From NCBI RefSeq assembly GCF_030518195.1, contig NZ_JAULSC010000019.1, forward strand, positions 24,409 to 88,408: a stretch of DNA of 64,000 nt. Direction: 5' to 3'. A model generated the notes under the pieces. The model was not told where the DNA came from. It saw nothing but the letters and a program-made list of their open reading frames with translations, and searched no databases. The translations under genes were made by a program, and so were the position numbers. Within the stretch, counting starts at the first letter, position 1. Each line of letters begins with the position of its first letter. Source of the stretch: Nocardioides cremeus. GTDB lineage: Bacteria > Actinomycetota > Actinomycetes > Propionibacteriales > Nocardioidaceae. Shown in pieces: positions 49,529 to 58,744 of the stretch.

Positions 49529-52500
49529 TCAGCTCGCGAGCCAGCCGTGTGTACGGATGATGGTCTTCGTGCGCTCCGACAATTCCATGGGTGCGTCACC
49601 GTCGTCGGACCGGTTGCAGATCTCTTCGCGCAGGATCCGGTCGGCCTCGAGCTGGTCGCCCTCGGCCTTCATGACGTGGGCAAGGCACAGTCGGGTGCTC
49701 TCGCCGTCGGGGTCGGCGCGGTTGGCGACGTAGGCGGCGGAGCGGGCCTTGATCAGGTCGCCGGCCGCGAGCGCCTCGGTGACGACTATGAGGGCGACGT
49801 CGGCGATCCACCCGCCCGCCATGAGGTCGACGCGGTCAGGCTCGTTGGCGAGCCATGCCCACCCTTCCTCGCGCAGCTGGCTGAACGGCTGGGCCTCCCC
49901 GACGAGCTCGAGCGCAGTGCAGAGGTCGGCGACACCCTCGGCGCCGCCTCGGCTCTGCCCGCGCTTGCGGAGGCGAATGAACAGGTCCAGGTCGACGAGC
50001 AGGCCGTCGTCGACCTGGTAGACGTTGACCCCGATGAGCTTGGCGGCCGGCGCCTTGTCCGCGTAGGGCAGGTGGTCCTCGCCGGTGCGGGGGTTAGGAC
50101 CGAGCCAGTCGCGGACGATGTTGGTGTAGTCGCGCACCTTGCCGTCGGAGATGGAGAAGGCCTCGCGGATCTGCTCGCGGGTGGCGCCGTGCCTGCGGTG
50201 CAGGGCGAGGAACGCCAGGAGCTCGGTGAAGTAGGGCTTGCGCTTGGCGAGTGCCTTGCCGTGGGCGCGTGCGGTGACCCGGCCCAGCAGGGTAAGGCGC
50301 GGGCGGTCGCAGTTGGGCGAGAACCAGTCGGCGATGTCCTGGTCGAGGGTGGGGTCCTTCTCCTCGACCTCGGCGCGGACGTGGGCGGGCACCTTCGGTG
50401 CCAGGGCCTCGAGGTCCTCCTGCACGATCGCGCTCTCGCGGATGTACTCCTCGTCCTCGCCCTCGAGCAGGGAGGACAGCGGCTCGTCGACGGCTCCCTC
50501 GGGGGTGTTGCGGGGCAGGGTGTACTCGCGACGCAGAGCTCCGGAGGAGTCGGTGTAGGCCTCCCAGCCGTCGGTGGCGGTCTCGTCCACGGGCGCGTCG
50601 ACGTACTCCTGGGTCTCGCTCTGGGCGTAGACCAGAGCGCAGCCGCGGGCTTCGTCGCTGGTGAGGCCGACGGCGATGAGGTTGAGGCCGACGTGCTCGA
50701 GGACGACGCGACCGGTGTTGGTCACGTGCAGCACCGCGCCGGGCGTGTTCGGGCGTTCGCCGGCAATGACGATGGAGGTCGCGGACTGTCCGACGTGATC
50801 GTTGACCAGCTGCAGCAGCTGCTTGAGGTCGTCGGGGTCTCCGGCTGCGGCATCGAGGAGCAGCATCCTGGCGGGCCAGGTGTCGTCGTCGACGCTGCCG
50901 GTGCGGGCCGTGGACACATCGGTGTCGTGTCGCTTCGCTCGGTCGACCGTTGTCACCGCGGCGGCGAGGATCTCCGCGGTCGCGGGCGTCCCGGCCGCAC
51001 CGGTCGGGTAGTAGGTGATCCGCTCGTCCATGGCGACGGTCTCCTCGGCCACGCCGATGCAGTCGACCTGGACGCGGCGCGACCACGGGTTGACGGCCAG
51101 CTGAGCAGCGAGGTGCCGGGCGAAGTCGCGGCCGTAGGTGGGGTCGCCGCTGATGGTCAGCGTGGAGAGCTCCTCGCAGTTCAGCAGCCAGGTCTCGCCG
51201 GTGTCGCTCATGCCGATAGTGGCCAGCAGCGGGTAAGGCGGCTCGACGTTGCCGGTGTCGGGACCGAGGTCCTCCACCGCGATGTCCGTGCTGACGTGCC
51301 AGTGGGTCTGGTCGGGGCTACCCACCCAGGGACCCGGGACGGCGGCCGGGGCGCTCAGGTGCAGCGTCAGCTTGCCCTTCGCGAGCTCGACGGCCGCCAA
51401 AGGCGGCATCGTGGTGCCCTGGGCTCCGACCGCCGCCGCGAGACGCCGCAGGGCCTCGTCGGCGAACTCCACGGTGGCGGCCGCGGCGGCACCGGTCGCG
51501 TTCAGCGTCATCTCCACCGGCGCCACCTCGGGCGGCGGGGCGGCGATCGCTCGACCCGGCGGCCGGTTCCGGTAGGCCGAGCGCCGACGAGACCGCAGCG
51601 CCATCAGCAGTGCCCCGGACAGCAGCATGCCCCCGCCGGTCAGACCGGCAAGGACCCAGGGCGCCTCGAGGATCGAGTCGTCGGCTTCGTCGACCTGGTC
51701 GACGTCGGCGGCCGGCGCCGTCGGCCCCTCGGCCTGCGGGACCTCGGGCGCGGCGGTCTCCGGGGCCTCGGTCTCGGGGACCCGCGGCGTCTCCTCGGCC
51801 GGCGGGTCGATCGGCTGCTGCTCGTCCTTGGGCTCGGCGGGGGTCTCGGGCTTGTCCTCGCGAGGCTGCGGCTGCTGCTGCCGGTCGTCGTGACCGGCCG
51901 GTGTCTGGGCTCCGGGGATGTTGAGCTTCCAGCCGACGTCGATCACGTCGGGGTCGGCGAGGCGGGCGCCGCCGGGCTGGGTGATGCCGGTGGAGGCCTT
52001 GTAGATCTCCGGCCACCGGTCGGCGTCGCCGAGCTCGTCGCGGGCGATGTCGCTGAGTGTGTCGTTGGGTTGCACGGTGTAGGCGTGCGCCGACGCTCCG
52101 CTGTCCGGGGCGGCGGGCAGCTTGAGCACCCAGCCGGGCTCGAGGAAGCTGGGTCGGGAGCCGAGGAGGTCGCGGTTGAGCTCGGCGATCTCCTTGTAGC
52201 GCGCGCCGTCACCGAAGTGGTCCTCAGCGATCGACCACAGGCTCTCCCCCGGCTTGACCGAGTGATCGACCGTCGCGCGCTCCTGCTTCGCCTCGACCTT
52301 CACGCCGTGCTGGGCGGGCGTCTGGTCGACGGTCCCGGCCTGGACATGGCCCACAGCCGCCGGCTCAGATGCGGCGGCGGGGCCGGCGTTGGCGGCCTGT
52401 GCGGCGATCGGCGCTGCGATGAACAACAGGGCAGCGAGTCCGATCAGTCCGTGGGCCGCGGCCTGCGGGCGACCCAGTCCCGGCAGCTTGGGCGCCTCGA

Positions 52501-52771
52501 CCCTGCGGAGCCGGGCGATGGTCTCCACCACCAGGCTGAGGGTCATGAAGGCCCACGCGGCCCAGCCAATCACCTTGAACAGGCCCAGGATCATGGTGCC
52601 GTCGTCGGGTGCGAGGAGTGCGCCCTTGACGCTCTCCCAGCTCGGCGCCTGGTCGGGGATCGGGTTCGCTCCGATTGCGAGGAAGAGGGCCGGAAGGCCG
52701 ATGATGATGCCGAGGACGGCGACCGTGGCGAGGAGCCCGGTCAGCCGCTGGCGCAGGGTGGGCGTAGTCAT
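49529..52771 (-). CDS. membrane LysM-BTAD regulator-like protein of the Tad locus
   Basis: This 1080-residue protein has two to three membrane segments in residues 10-125, then two LysM domains at about 168-215 (V-K-P-G-E-S-L-W-S-I-A) and 230-285 (V-Q-P-N-D-T-L-S-D-I-A), a Pro/Glu-rich linker, and another membrane segment near 375-395. A large cytoplasmic part ends with a DNA-binding-like segment (A-T-R-E-Q-I-R-E-A-F) and a BTAD-like helical repeat domain (last ~180 residues). LysM domains bind peptidoglycan; BTAD domains occur in SARP-type regulators. Such fusions accompany actinobacterial Tad loci and could signal from the wall to the pilus machinery. Confidence 0.72.
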   Translation of the reverse strand: MTTPTLRQRLTGLLATVAVLGIIIGLPALFLAIGANPIPDQAPSWESVKGALLAPDDGTMILGLFKVIGWAAWAFMTLSLVVETIARLRRVEAPKLPGLGRPQAAAHGLIGLAALLFIAAPIAAQAANAGPAAASEPAAVGHVQAGTVDQTPAQHGVKVEAKQERATVDHSVKPGESLWSIAEDHFGDGARYKEIAELNRDLLGSRPSFLEPGWVLKLPAAPDSGASAHAYTVQPNDTLSDIARDELGDADRWPEIYKASTGITQPGGARLADPDVIDVGWKLNIPGAQTPAGHDDRQQQPQPREDKPETPAEPKDEQQPIDPPAEETPRVPETEAPETAAPEVPQAEGPTAPAADVDQVDEADDSILEAPWVLAGLTGGGMLLSGALLMALRSRRRSAYRNRPPGRAIAAPPPEVAPVEMTLNATGAAAAATVEFADEALRRLAAAVGAQGTTMPPLAAVELAKGKLTLHLSAPAAVPGPWVGSPDQTHWHVSTDIAVEDLGPDTGNVEPPYPLLATIGMSDTGETWLLNCEELSTLTISGDPTYGRDFARHLAAQLAVNPWSRRVQVDCIGVAEETVAMDERITYYPTGAAGTPATAEILAAAVTTVDRAKRHDTDVSTARTGSVDDDTWPARMLLLDAAAGDPDDLKQLLQLVNDHVGQSATSIVIAGERPNTPGAVLHVTNTGRVVLEHVGLNLIAVGLTSDEARGCALVYAQSETQEYVDAPVDETATDGWEAYTDSSGALRREYTLPRNTPEGAVDEPLSSLLEGEDEEYIRESAIVQEDLEALAPKVPAHVRAEVEEKDPTLDQDIADWFSPNCDRPRLTLLGRVTARAHGKALAKRKPYFTELLAFLALHRRHGATREQIREAFSISDGKVRDYTNIVRDWLGPNPRTGEDHLPYADKAPAAKLIGVNVYQVDDGLLVDLDLFIRLRKRGQSRGGAEGVADLCTALELVGEAQPFSQLREEGWAWLANEPDRVDLMAGGWIADVALIVVTEALAAGDLIKARSAAYVANRADPDGESTRLCLAHVMKAEGDQLEADRILREEICNRSDDGDAPMELSERTKTIIRTHGWLAS

Positions 52772-53205
52772 CGTTCGGTGCCTCCTTGGGCGCGGATGAG
52801 CCGTGCAGACGCCTCCCCGGTGACCCTCATCGAGTCCAGCCCGATGATCCCGAGGAACTTGCTGTCGTAGGTGTCGGTGGTGCGCACGATCAGGGTGTCG
52901 CCGTTGACGACGGTGACGCTGCCCTCCACGCCGGCGGCGTTGAGGTAGCCCTGTGCGGCGGACTTGGCGGCGTTGATGTCGACGCGGAGCTCCTCGCCGC
53001 GGATGGCGGTCGAGCCCTGGACCTCCTGGGCGCCGGTGCGGGCGGCCTGGGCCGCGGCACTGCGGGCCTGCTGCTGGGCGTGCACCTTGCCGCCGACGTC
53101 GACGGTCATCCCGACCAGGATGATCATCACCAGTGACGCGGTGGCGAACCAGACGCTGATGGCGCCGCGCTCGTCGCGCTGTCGTCGGACCGGGTGGCTC
53201 ATCAT
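52768..53205 (-). CDS. TadG-like pilus assembly protein
   Basis: This 145-residue protein begins with a basic stretch and D-E-R-G-A-I-S-V-W-F, then one membrane segment, the usual N terminus of TadE/TadG proteins. After it come A-R-S-A-A-A-Q-A-A-R-T-G-A and a small outer domain. It overlaps both neighbours. It is short compared with full TadG and probably serves as a minor pseudopilin. Confidence 0.75.
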   Translation of the reverse strand: MMSHPVRRQRDERGAISVWFATASLVMIILVGMTVDVGGKVHAQQQARSAAAQAARTGAQEVQGSTAIRGEELRVDINAAKSAAQGYLNAAGVEGSVTVVNGDTLIVRTTDTYDSKFLGIIGLDSMRVTGEASARLIRAQGGTER

Positions 53206-53660
53206 CGGCGCTCCCGGTAGGCGTCGACGGGGCTGCTCGCGGTTGCGGTGATCGTGCGGGTGCCGGGTACGCCGGGGATGCTCAGGTCCGACAGGTTGAC
53301 CGTGCAGGTCACCGTGACGTTCACCTGGGCGGTGTTCCCGATCGGTGCGTTGAACGCCGCAGCGTTGACCGTGATGTTCGTGCTGGTGCAGTTCACGTCC
53401 TGGTCGTGCAGGCTGCTTGCTGCCGAGGACCTGCCTGCGGCGATCGCCTCGCTCTGGGTTCGCTCGATCGAGGCTGTCCGTGCTGCCTCGTACGCGGCTG
53501 CTTCCACGGACTGCTTGGCGATCTCGACGCGGCCGCCGAGGATGATCATCGCCACGAACAGCCCGAAGGCCGGGACGCCGATCGCGGCCTCGATGGCCAC
53601 CGATCCGCGCTCGTCCCGGCTGCGGTTGAAGGCGCGTGCCCAGATGCTCTGCCCCCTCAT
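53202..53660 (-). CDS. TadE-like pseudopilin
   Basis: This 152-residue protein from the ATG at 53660 has D-E-R-G-S-V-A-I-E-A-A-I-G-V-P at residues 15-29, the TadE-type prepilin peptidase site and membrane helix. The outer part has two Cys that may pair. It is coupled to the second TadE gene upstream by overlap. The frame is open far upstream, but that part is a shadow of the neighbouring pilin genes. Confidence 0.78.
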   Translation of the reverse strand: MRGQSIWARAFNRSRDERGSVAIEAAIGVPAFGLFVAMIILGGRVEIAKQSVEAAAYEAARTASIERTQSEAIAAGRSSAASSLHDQDVNCTSTNITVNAAAFNAPIGNTAQVNVTVTCTVNLSDLSIPGVPGTRTITATASSPVDAYRERR

Positions 53661-54052
53661 TCGGTGAGCCTCTCGACCGGGACGCTGGCGCTCTGGCGGA
53701 CGGTCACGTGCCAGCCGGGGATCACGCTCATGGACTTGCCGGTGACGGTGATCGTGGCCGTTGTCGTGGTCCGTGACCCGGAGACGCTGGTCGACGTCAT
53801 CACGTCGGAGCCGCCGGCGTCCTGGAGGAAGCCGTTCGCGGTCGCCACTCCGGACTCGCGGGTGCCGTTCTCGCTGCCCGCCTCGCGTGCGCCCTCCTGC
53901 GCGGCCGCGAGCGCTACTTCGCGGGCGTGGTAGTACAGCGCGCCCTGGACACCGAGGAACATCACCGCGAAGAGCGCTGGCATCAGGAAGACCATCTGGA
54001 TGGCCACTGAGCCGCGCTCGTCCCGGCGTCGGCGGCGAGAGCTGGAGAACAT
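53657..54052 (-). CDS. TadE-like pseudopilin
   Basis: This 131-residue protein has D-E-R-G-S-V-A-I-Q-M-V-F-L-M-P at residues 11-25 and a single membrane helix, as in TadE pseudopilins. The following A-L-A-A-A-Q-E-G-A-R-E-A is the usual amphipathic part. It overlaps the next TadE gene by four bases and follows the Flp gene by nine. Confidence 0.78.
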   Translation of the reverse strand: MFSSSRRRRRDERGSVAIQMVFLMPALFAVMFLGVQGALYYHAREVALAAAQEGAREAGSENGTRESGVATANGFLQDAGGSDVMTSTSVSGSRTTTTATITVTGKSMSVIPGWHVTVRQSASVPVERLTE

Positions 54053-54061
54053 GGACGGGTC

Positions 54062-54268
54062 CTACTTGATCTTTCCGGCCTCGCTGGTCACGAACGCCCT
54101 GATCGCGGCGACGACGATGCCGACGATGAGGATGACCGCGCCGGCCCAGATGACCTGCTCGATCGTGACCGAGCCGCGCTCGTCGCGTCGGTGCTTGACG
54201 GTGCGGTCCTCCATGCTGGCGATCACGGCGAGGGCCGTCACCTGGAGGGTGATGAAGAGCTTCAACAT
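54062..54268 (-). CDS. Flp-like major pilin
   Basis: This 68-residue protein has a leader of about 33 residues ending in D-E-R-G-S-V-T-I-E-Q, then a hydrophobic helix (V-I-W-A-G-A-V-I-L-I-V-G-I-V-V-A). The small size, Glu-containing N-terminal helix and position before the TadE genes fit the Flp major pilin of Tad pili. A TadV-type prepilin peptidase was not seen in this window. Confidence 0.72.
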   Translation of the reverse strand: MLKLFITLQVTALAVIASMEDRTVKHRRDERGSVTIEQVIWAGAVILIVGIVVAAIRAFVTSEAGKIK

Positions 54269-54324
54269 CGGGTTGTTCCTTTCTGGGTGGTGGAGTAGGG
54301 GGTGTCCCGGGATTGACGTCGGTG

Positions 54325-55242
54325 TTAGGTCGCGAATCGGAGCATCGAGGGGGTGACGAGGATCGCCATGAAGACGATGCCGAGCAGGCTGGCGGGGATG
54401 TACATGCGCTCGGAGACGGCGTTGGCCTTTCCGAGTTCGGCGCTGAGCATCGCCGAGCGGAGTGCGGCGGCTCGGGCGCGGAGGTTGTTGTAGATCTGGG
54501 CGCCGTCCTGGCCGGACTGCTGCATGATGTCGGCGAGGTCGTCGAGCTCGGGGACGCCGAGGTCATCGGCGAGCCCGTGCAGGGAGTCCCAGGGGGCGCG
54601 GGTCATGTAGCGGGCGCGGCGCAGCTCGCTCTCGATCCGCTTGAACACCCAGGTGTCGCCGACCTCGGCCGCGGAGCGCAGCGCCTGCTGGCCGCTGGAG
54701 CCGTCGCGGACTCCGGTGGCGACCATGTCGATGTAGGCGCCCAGTGCCCGGCTGAACTCGATGCGGGCCTTCTTGGCGTCGTCAGTGGCGTTGTAGTTGG
54801 GCATGAACCAGAACAGTGCGGCGAGCCCGAGCGACCCGAAGGTGGGGATCGCGAACGGGAGCGGGAGCCCGATCAGCGCGAAGAACGTCGCGAACAGCGG
54901 CGGCATCGCCAGGCCGAGTAGCGCCCAGACGACCTTCTCGCCGTAGAACCTGGTCTCGCTGATCTGGAGGATGGCCAGGTCCTTGCGGGGCGTGTGTGCC
55001 CACGCTCCCCCGGGCAGGTTCTTGATCGCCCACACGCCGATCCGGTCGACGAGCGATCCGGATTCGGTGCTCTGCTCGACGTCGAGCGGGCCGCCGCTGC
55101 GGCGGGGCACGACGTGGTCGGGCGAGAGCCGGTCCAGGGCGTCGGTGAGGTCGGGGTCGGACGGGGCCAGGCGCCACACGAGCAGGGCAACGGCGAGCCC
55201 GAGGAGGGTGCCGCTGGCGAGCGCGAGCTGGAGGCCGGTCAT
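54325..55242 (-). CDS. tadC: TadC-like pilus membrane protein (T2SSF)
   Basis: This 305-residue protein has an N-terminal membrane segment, two more at about 112-150, and a last one near 285, surrounding the T2SSF domain (A-R-I-E-F-S-R-A-L-G-A-Y, S-G-Q-Q-A-L, G-V-P-E-L-D-D-L-A-D-I-M-Q-Q-S). TadB and TadC form the inner membrane platform of the pilus. In other genomes tadC directly follows tadB; here 3.5 kb of recombinase trio 2 separates them. Confidence 0.82.
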   Translation of the reverse strand: MTGLQLALASGTLLGLAVALLVWRLAPSDPDLTDALDRLSPDHVVPRRSGGPLDVEQSTESGSLVDRIGVWAIKNLPGGAWAHTPRKDLAILQISETRFYGEKVVWALLGLAMPPLFATFFALIGLPLPFAIPTFGSLGLAALFWFMPNYNATDDAKKARIEFSRALGAYIDMVATGVRDGSSGQQALRSAAEVGDTWVFKRIESELRRARYMTRAPWDSLHGLADDLGVPELDDLADIMQQSGQDGAQIYNNLRARAAALRSAMLSAELGKANAVSERMYIPASLLGIVFMAILVTPSMLRFAT

Positions 55243-55466
55243 GCGAGTGCTCCTTCCTTCTCCCCGTGCGCCGCTCGGTGCGCGTTGCGGGCTTGGAGTA
55301 CTTCAGTTCCATCCAGTTCGTTTCTGGCCGGTTTGTCCTGTCTGGGCTGTGACCTGCGCCGATGAGTGCGGCTGTCGACATCTATGGAGTGCGACAGGTC
55401 TTCACGATTCCCGACCACCCTGTTATGTTCACGACAGTTCATCTCGACTCCTGAAGCGGTGGTTCG

Positions 55467-56594
55467 GTGACTCTTACCGTGGTCCGGTCGCTGGACTCCG
55501 CGCGGAGCCTGCGTGGCAGCGTCGATGTCGAAGAGTTCGAGCAGGAGCTGATCGACCAGTACTCGCTGTCTCTTGCCGCGGTGGGGATCAACGACAAGAC
55601 CGCTGCGGCGGACCGTTCGGTGGTCTTCGAGTTCTCGCGCTCTCTGGGGCGGCCGCTGTGGACCGCGCAGGTCGAGGACGCCGACCGGTATCTGAGGTCG
55701 GCACGCCGCGAGCGGGGTCTGGCGAGGTCGACCGTGGCGGGCAAGGCGGCCTCGTTGGCGAAGTTCTACGAGTTCGTCATCGTGCGCTACCAGGGCGACA
55801 TCCACGCCCTGTTCGACCAGGTCGTGGTCCAGCCGATCGACGAGTTCAACCGGCCCCGGTCGGTAGCTGCGGCCACGGCAGAGAGGATCCCGCCACGGGC
55901 CGACGAGGTCGGTGACCTGTTCGGAGGATGGGCAGAGTCGCTGCCCGAGGCCCGTAAGTACCTGCCCGCCGCGCGGGACTACCTCGCGGCGTCGCTGTGG
56001 CGACGGCTCGGGCTGCGGATCAACGAGACCGTGATGCTCGACATCGGCGACTGGCACCCCGAGCTCGGCAGCCACGGCAAGCTGCACGTGCGCCACGGCA
56101 AGGGAAGCCGCGGCCGTGGCGCGAAGGTCCGCATCGTTCCGGCCATCGACGAGGTGGACGCGCTGCTGGAGTGGTGGCTGACCGACGTACGACCTCAGTA
56201 CGGGAACGACTACGACGACCCCAACGCCCCGCTGCTGCCCAGCGAACGCCGCGATCCGATGACCGGGCATTGCACCCGCATCGGCGCCGAAGCGCTGCGC
56301 ACCGGCTTGGGCGAGGCGACCAGACAGTGGCTGCCGGGATGGAGCGGCCGGCTGTCGCCGCACGTGCTGCGGCACTACTGCGCCTCGCATCTGTACGAGC
56401 AGGGCATGACGCTCAAGGCGATCCAGGAGCTGCTGGGCCACAGCTGGCTGTCCACGACCACGCAGTACATCCACGTTCGCTCCACCCACATCGAGAGGTC
56501 CTGGGACGTCGCGACCGAGCGAACCCTGGCACGCCTCGGCACCACCGTGAGCGGGCCGATCGCCCGAGATACGAGCGAGAAGGAGGAGGGGTGA
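55467..56594 (+). CDS. tyrosine recombinase, trio 2 first gene
   Basis: This 375-residue protein from a GTG start is a close relative of the trio 1 recombinase: both have L-P-A-A-R-D-Y, L-A/F-A-S-L-W-R-R-L-G-L-R-I-N-E and the same H-G-K-G, H-V-L-R-H and final Y-I-H-V or Y-L-H-V boxes. All six catalytic residues are present. The N- and C-terminal ends differ, so the two trios are not recent copies of each other. It runs against the Tad operon. Confidence 0.88.
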   Translation: MTLTVVRSLDSARSLRGSVDVEEFEQELIDQYSLSLAAVGINDKTAAADRSVVFEFSRSLGRPLWTAQVEDADRYLRSARRERGLARSTVAGKAASLAKFYEFVIVRYQGDIHALFDQVVVQPIDEFNRPRSVAAATAERIPPRADEVGDLFGGWAESLPEARKYLPAARDYLAASLWRRLGLRINETVMLDIGDWHPELGSHGKLHVRHGKGSRGRGAKVRIVPAIDEVDALLEWWLTDVRPQYGNDYDDPNAPLLPSERRDPMTGHCTRIGAEALRTGLGEATRQWLPGWSGRLSPHVLRHYCASHLYEQGMTLKAIQELLGHSWLSTTTQYIHVRSTHIERSWDVATERTLARLGTTVSGPIARDTSEKEEG

Positions 56595-56598
56595 GTCG

Positions 56599-56931
56599 AT
56601 GCGCTGGAACATGAGGATGAAGGCCGCTGAGGCCGGGATCTGGAAGTCCACCCAACTGCGACGAATGTTCGCCGAGGCAGGGCTGGAGATCAGCGCGGGG
56701 AAGATGTCGGGCTGGTGGGCCGGCACCCCAACCACGATCCGGCTCGAGGACCTCGACGTGATCTGCTTCGTGCTCAACTGCACGCCCGCCGATCTGCTGA
56801 TCTGCGAGCCCGAGGCGGTCGCGGCCCGCCGACCCGCGAAGAAGACGGCGGCACAGGCAGGGTCACCGGCGGCCACGAAGACCGCACGGCATCCGGCGCC
56901 GGGACGGAGCCGTAGCAAACCACCGGCGTGA
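56599..56931 (+). CDS. small HTH protein, trio 2 second gene
   Basis: This 110-residue protein has GGAGG upstream. The HTH part (A-G-I-W-K-S-T-Q-L-R-R-M-F, K-M-S-G-W-W-A-G-T-P, L-E-D-L-D-V-I-C) is almost the same as in trio 1. The tail is rich in Ala, Lys and Pro. It follows the recombinase by four bases and overlaps the third gene by four. Confidence 0.75.
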   Translation: MRWNMRMKAAEAGIWKSTQLRRMFAEAGLEISAGKMSGWWAGTPTTIRLEDLDVICFVLNCTPADLLICEPEAVAARRPAKKTAAQAGSPAATKTARHPAPGRSRSKPPA

Positions 56932-58739
56932 CCGCGCCGAGGATGTGCGAGGCCTGCGGACTCAAGCCGCAGGCCTACCACGGCCGCCGCTTCTGCTACG
57001 ACTGCAAACCCGGCACCAACGGCAGACCACCGCCGTGTCGTCGTTGCGGTGCCACCGGGGACCACTGGTCCGAGCGGCTGTGTCGGCGCTGCCACCAGTT
57101 CGCCCCGCAGCTGCCCGACTCCTGCCGCGACTGCCTGGCCTGGGGCGCCACCCGCACCCTGAAGTGGCTGTGCGCGGCCTGCGCGAGCTGGCGCCACCTG
57201 CATCCCGGAACCGGTGAATGCACTTCCTGCCACCGCGACCTGGCCATCAACGAGCACCAGGCTTGTCGACTGTGCTGGTTCCAGACCTTCTTCTACCAGA
57301 CCCAGCTCGGTCTGCCGAAAGACGTCCTGGCCGCCAACCCAGGCAGCCAGCAGCTGTGGCTGGCGAACATGGGCAACCCCAAGAACGGCTACCGGCCACA
57401 CCTGCGCCGGGACTACAGAGACCCGCGGCACCAGATCCATCCACTCGGCCATGACCCCAGTGCTGGCCCCCGTGCCGACCCCAGTCCCGAGCAGCACGAC
57501 CCGGGGTCCGCCGTGCCGTCGGTGCCCGATCCCGACCAGCTCGACCTGTTCGCCTACGACCGCGTCGAAGCCACCGCCCGCCGGTTCGGGTTCGGCGAGC
57601 CGCCCAGCACCCGCTTCGCCGGCATCCTCGACCAACACGTCCTCGACCACGCCGGCCGGCACGGCTGGAGCGACAAGCAGACCCGTACGACCCGCATCAC
57701 CCTGCGGGTCCTGCAAGCCCGACACCGCATCACCGCCGAGCCGATCCAGGCCAGTGACCTGGACGGCCTGACAGGCCTGGGCCTCACCGTCCGGCTGGCG
57801 TTCGAGGTGCTGGCCGACCACGACTTGTTGGTCGACGACCGGGTTCCGCCGCTGCAGAGCTGGTTCGCCCGCCAGATCGAGGTGCTGCCCAACCCGATGT
57901 CCAGCGAGCTGCAGGTCTGGTTCGACGTCCTGCACCACGGCAGCACCACCCCGCCCAGGAGCCGACCCCGCCATGACGTCACCATCAAGACCCGCACCCT
58001 GTGGGCCATGCCCACCCTGCGCGGCTGGGCTGCGGTTGGGCATCAGTCCCTGCGGGAGATCACCCGCGACGACATCCTCACCGTGCTGCCCGCCCAGGGC
58101 ACGCCGCGCGTCACGCTCGGCAACGCCTTGCGGTCGATCTTCACCACCCTCAAACGCCATCGCGTGCTGTTCGCCAACCCGATGGCGCGGATGCGGATCG
58201 GGAACCTCGAGCGTCGTGTCCCGATGCCCATCGACACCGCGCGCATCCGCGAGGCCTTCGAGTCCCCCGATCCGACCACTGCCGCCATCACCACCCTCAT
58301 CGGCATCCACGGGCTGCGACCCAGCGAAGCATGCGGCCTGCTGCTCACCGACGTACGTGACCACCGCATCGTGCTGCCCGACCGGACCATCCTGCTGGCA
58401 AGAGCCACCAAGGCCAGGCTCGACGCCTACCTCGCCCACCGCCGCAACAGGTGGCCGGGCAGCATCAACTCGCACTTCCTGATCCACAGCCGCTCGGCCG
58501 CCACCCTGGAGCAGGTCAAGGTGCCCTGGCTGACCCGCAAGCTCGGCATGTCCGCCAACGCGCTGCGCCGTGACCGCATCCTGGCCGAGGTACACGCCGG
58601 CGGAGACCTGCGCCAGATCTGCGACTTCTTCGGCGTCACCATCGCCACCGCCGAGCACTACGCCAGCACGATCAACCACCCAGAGCTCGACGACTTCACC
58701 AGCCAGCCCTCCGGTTCGCGAACCGACGGCCCATACTGA
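56928..58739 (+). CDS. zinc-ribbon recombinase-like protein, trio 2 third gene
   Basis: This 603-residue protein from a GTG start has several C-x2-C zinc ribbons in the first 110 residues (C-E-A-C, C-R-R-C, C-R-D-C, C-A-A-C, C-T-S-C). The C-terminal recombinase-like part keeps the box I Arg (G-L-R-P-S-E-A), unlike trio 1. The second box is A-L-R-R without His, and the final Tyr is in A-E-H-Y-A. It ends five bases before the end of tadB on the other strand. Confidence 0.7.
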   Translation: MTAPRMCEACGLKPQAYHGRRFCYDCKPGTNGRPPPCRRCGATGDHWSERLCRRCHQFAPQLPDSCRDCLAWGATRTLKWLCAACASWRHLHPGTGECTSCHRDLAINEHQACRLCWFQTFFYQTQLGLPKDVLAANPGSQQLWLANMGNPKNGYRPHLRRDYRDPRHQIHPLGHDPSAGPRADPSPEQHDPGSAVPSVPDPDQLDLFAYDRVEATARRFGFGEPPSTRFAGILDQHVLDHAGRHGWSDKQTRTTRITLRVLQARHRITAEPIQASDLDGLTGLGLTVRLAFEVLADHDLLVDDRVPPLQSWFARQIEVLPNPMSSELQVWFDVLHHGSTTPPRSRPRHDVTIKTRTLWAMPTLRGWAAVGHQSLREITRDDILTVLPAQGTPRVTLGNALRSIFTTLKRHRVLFANPMARMRIGNLERRVPMPIDTARIREAFESPDPTTAAITTLIGIHGLRPSEACGLLLTDVRDHRIVLPDRTILLARATKARLDAYLAHRRNRWPGSINSHFLIHSRSAATLEQVKVPWLTRKLGMSANALRRDRILAEVHAGGDLRQICDFFGVTIATAEHYASTINHPELDDFTSQPSGSRTDGPY

Positions 58740-58744
58740 GCGCG

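Noticed and set aside
49391..52870. Very long plus-strand frame opposite the LysM-BTAD gene
   Set aside because: The composition is that of an antisense shadow (Gly/Val/Asp/Arg repeats); the minus-strand protein has clear domains.
55340..55380. TGACCTGCGC near the left end of trio 2, similar to part of the GCGTTTNNGCAGGTCAG motif
   Set aside because: Only ten bases match and the AAACGC part is missing.
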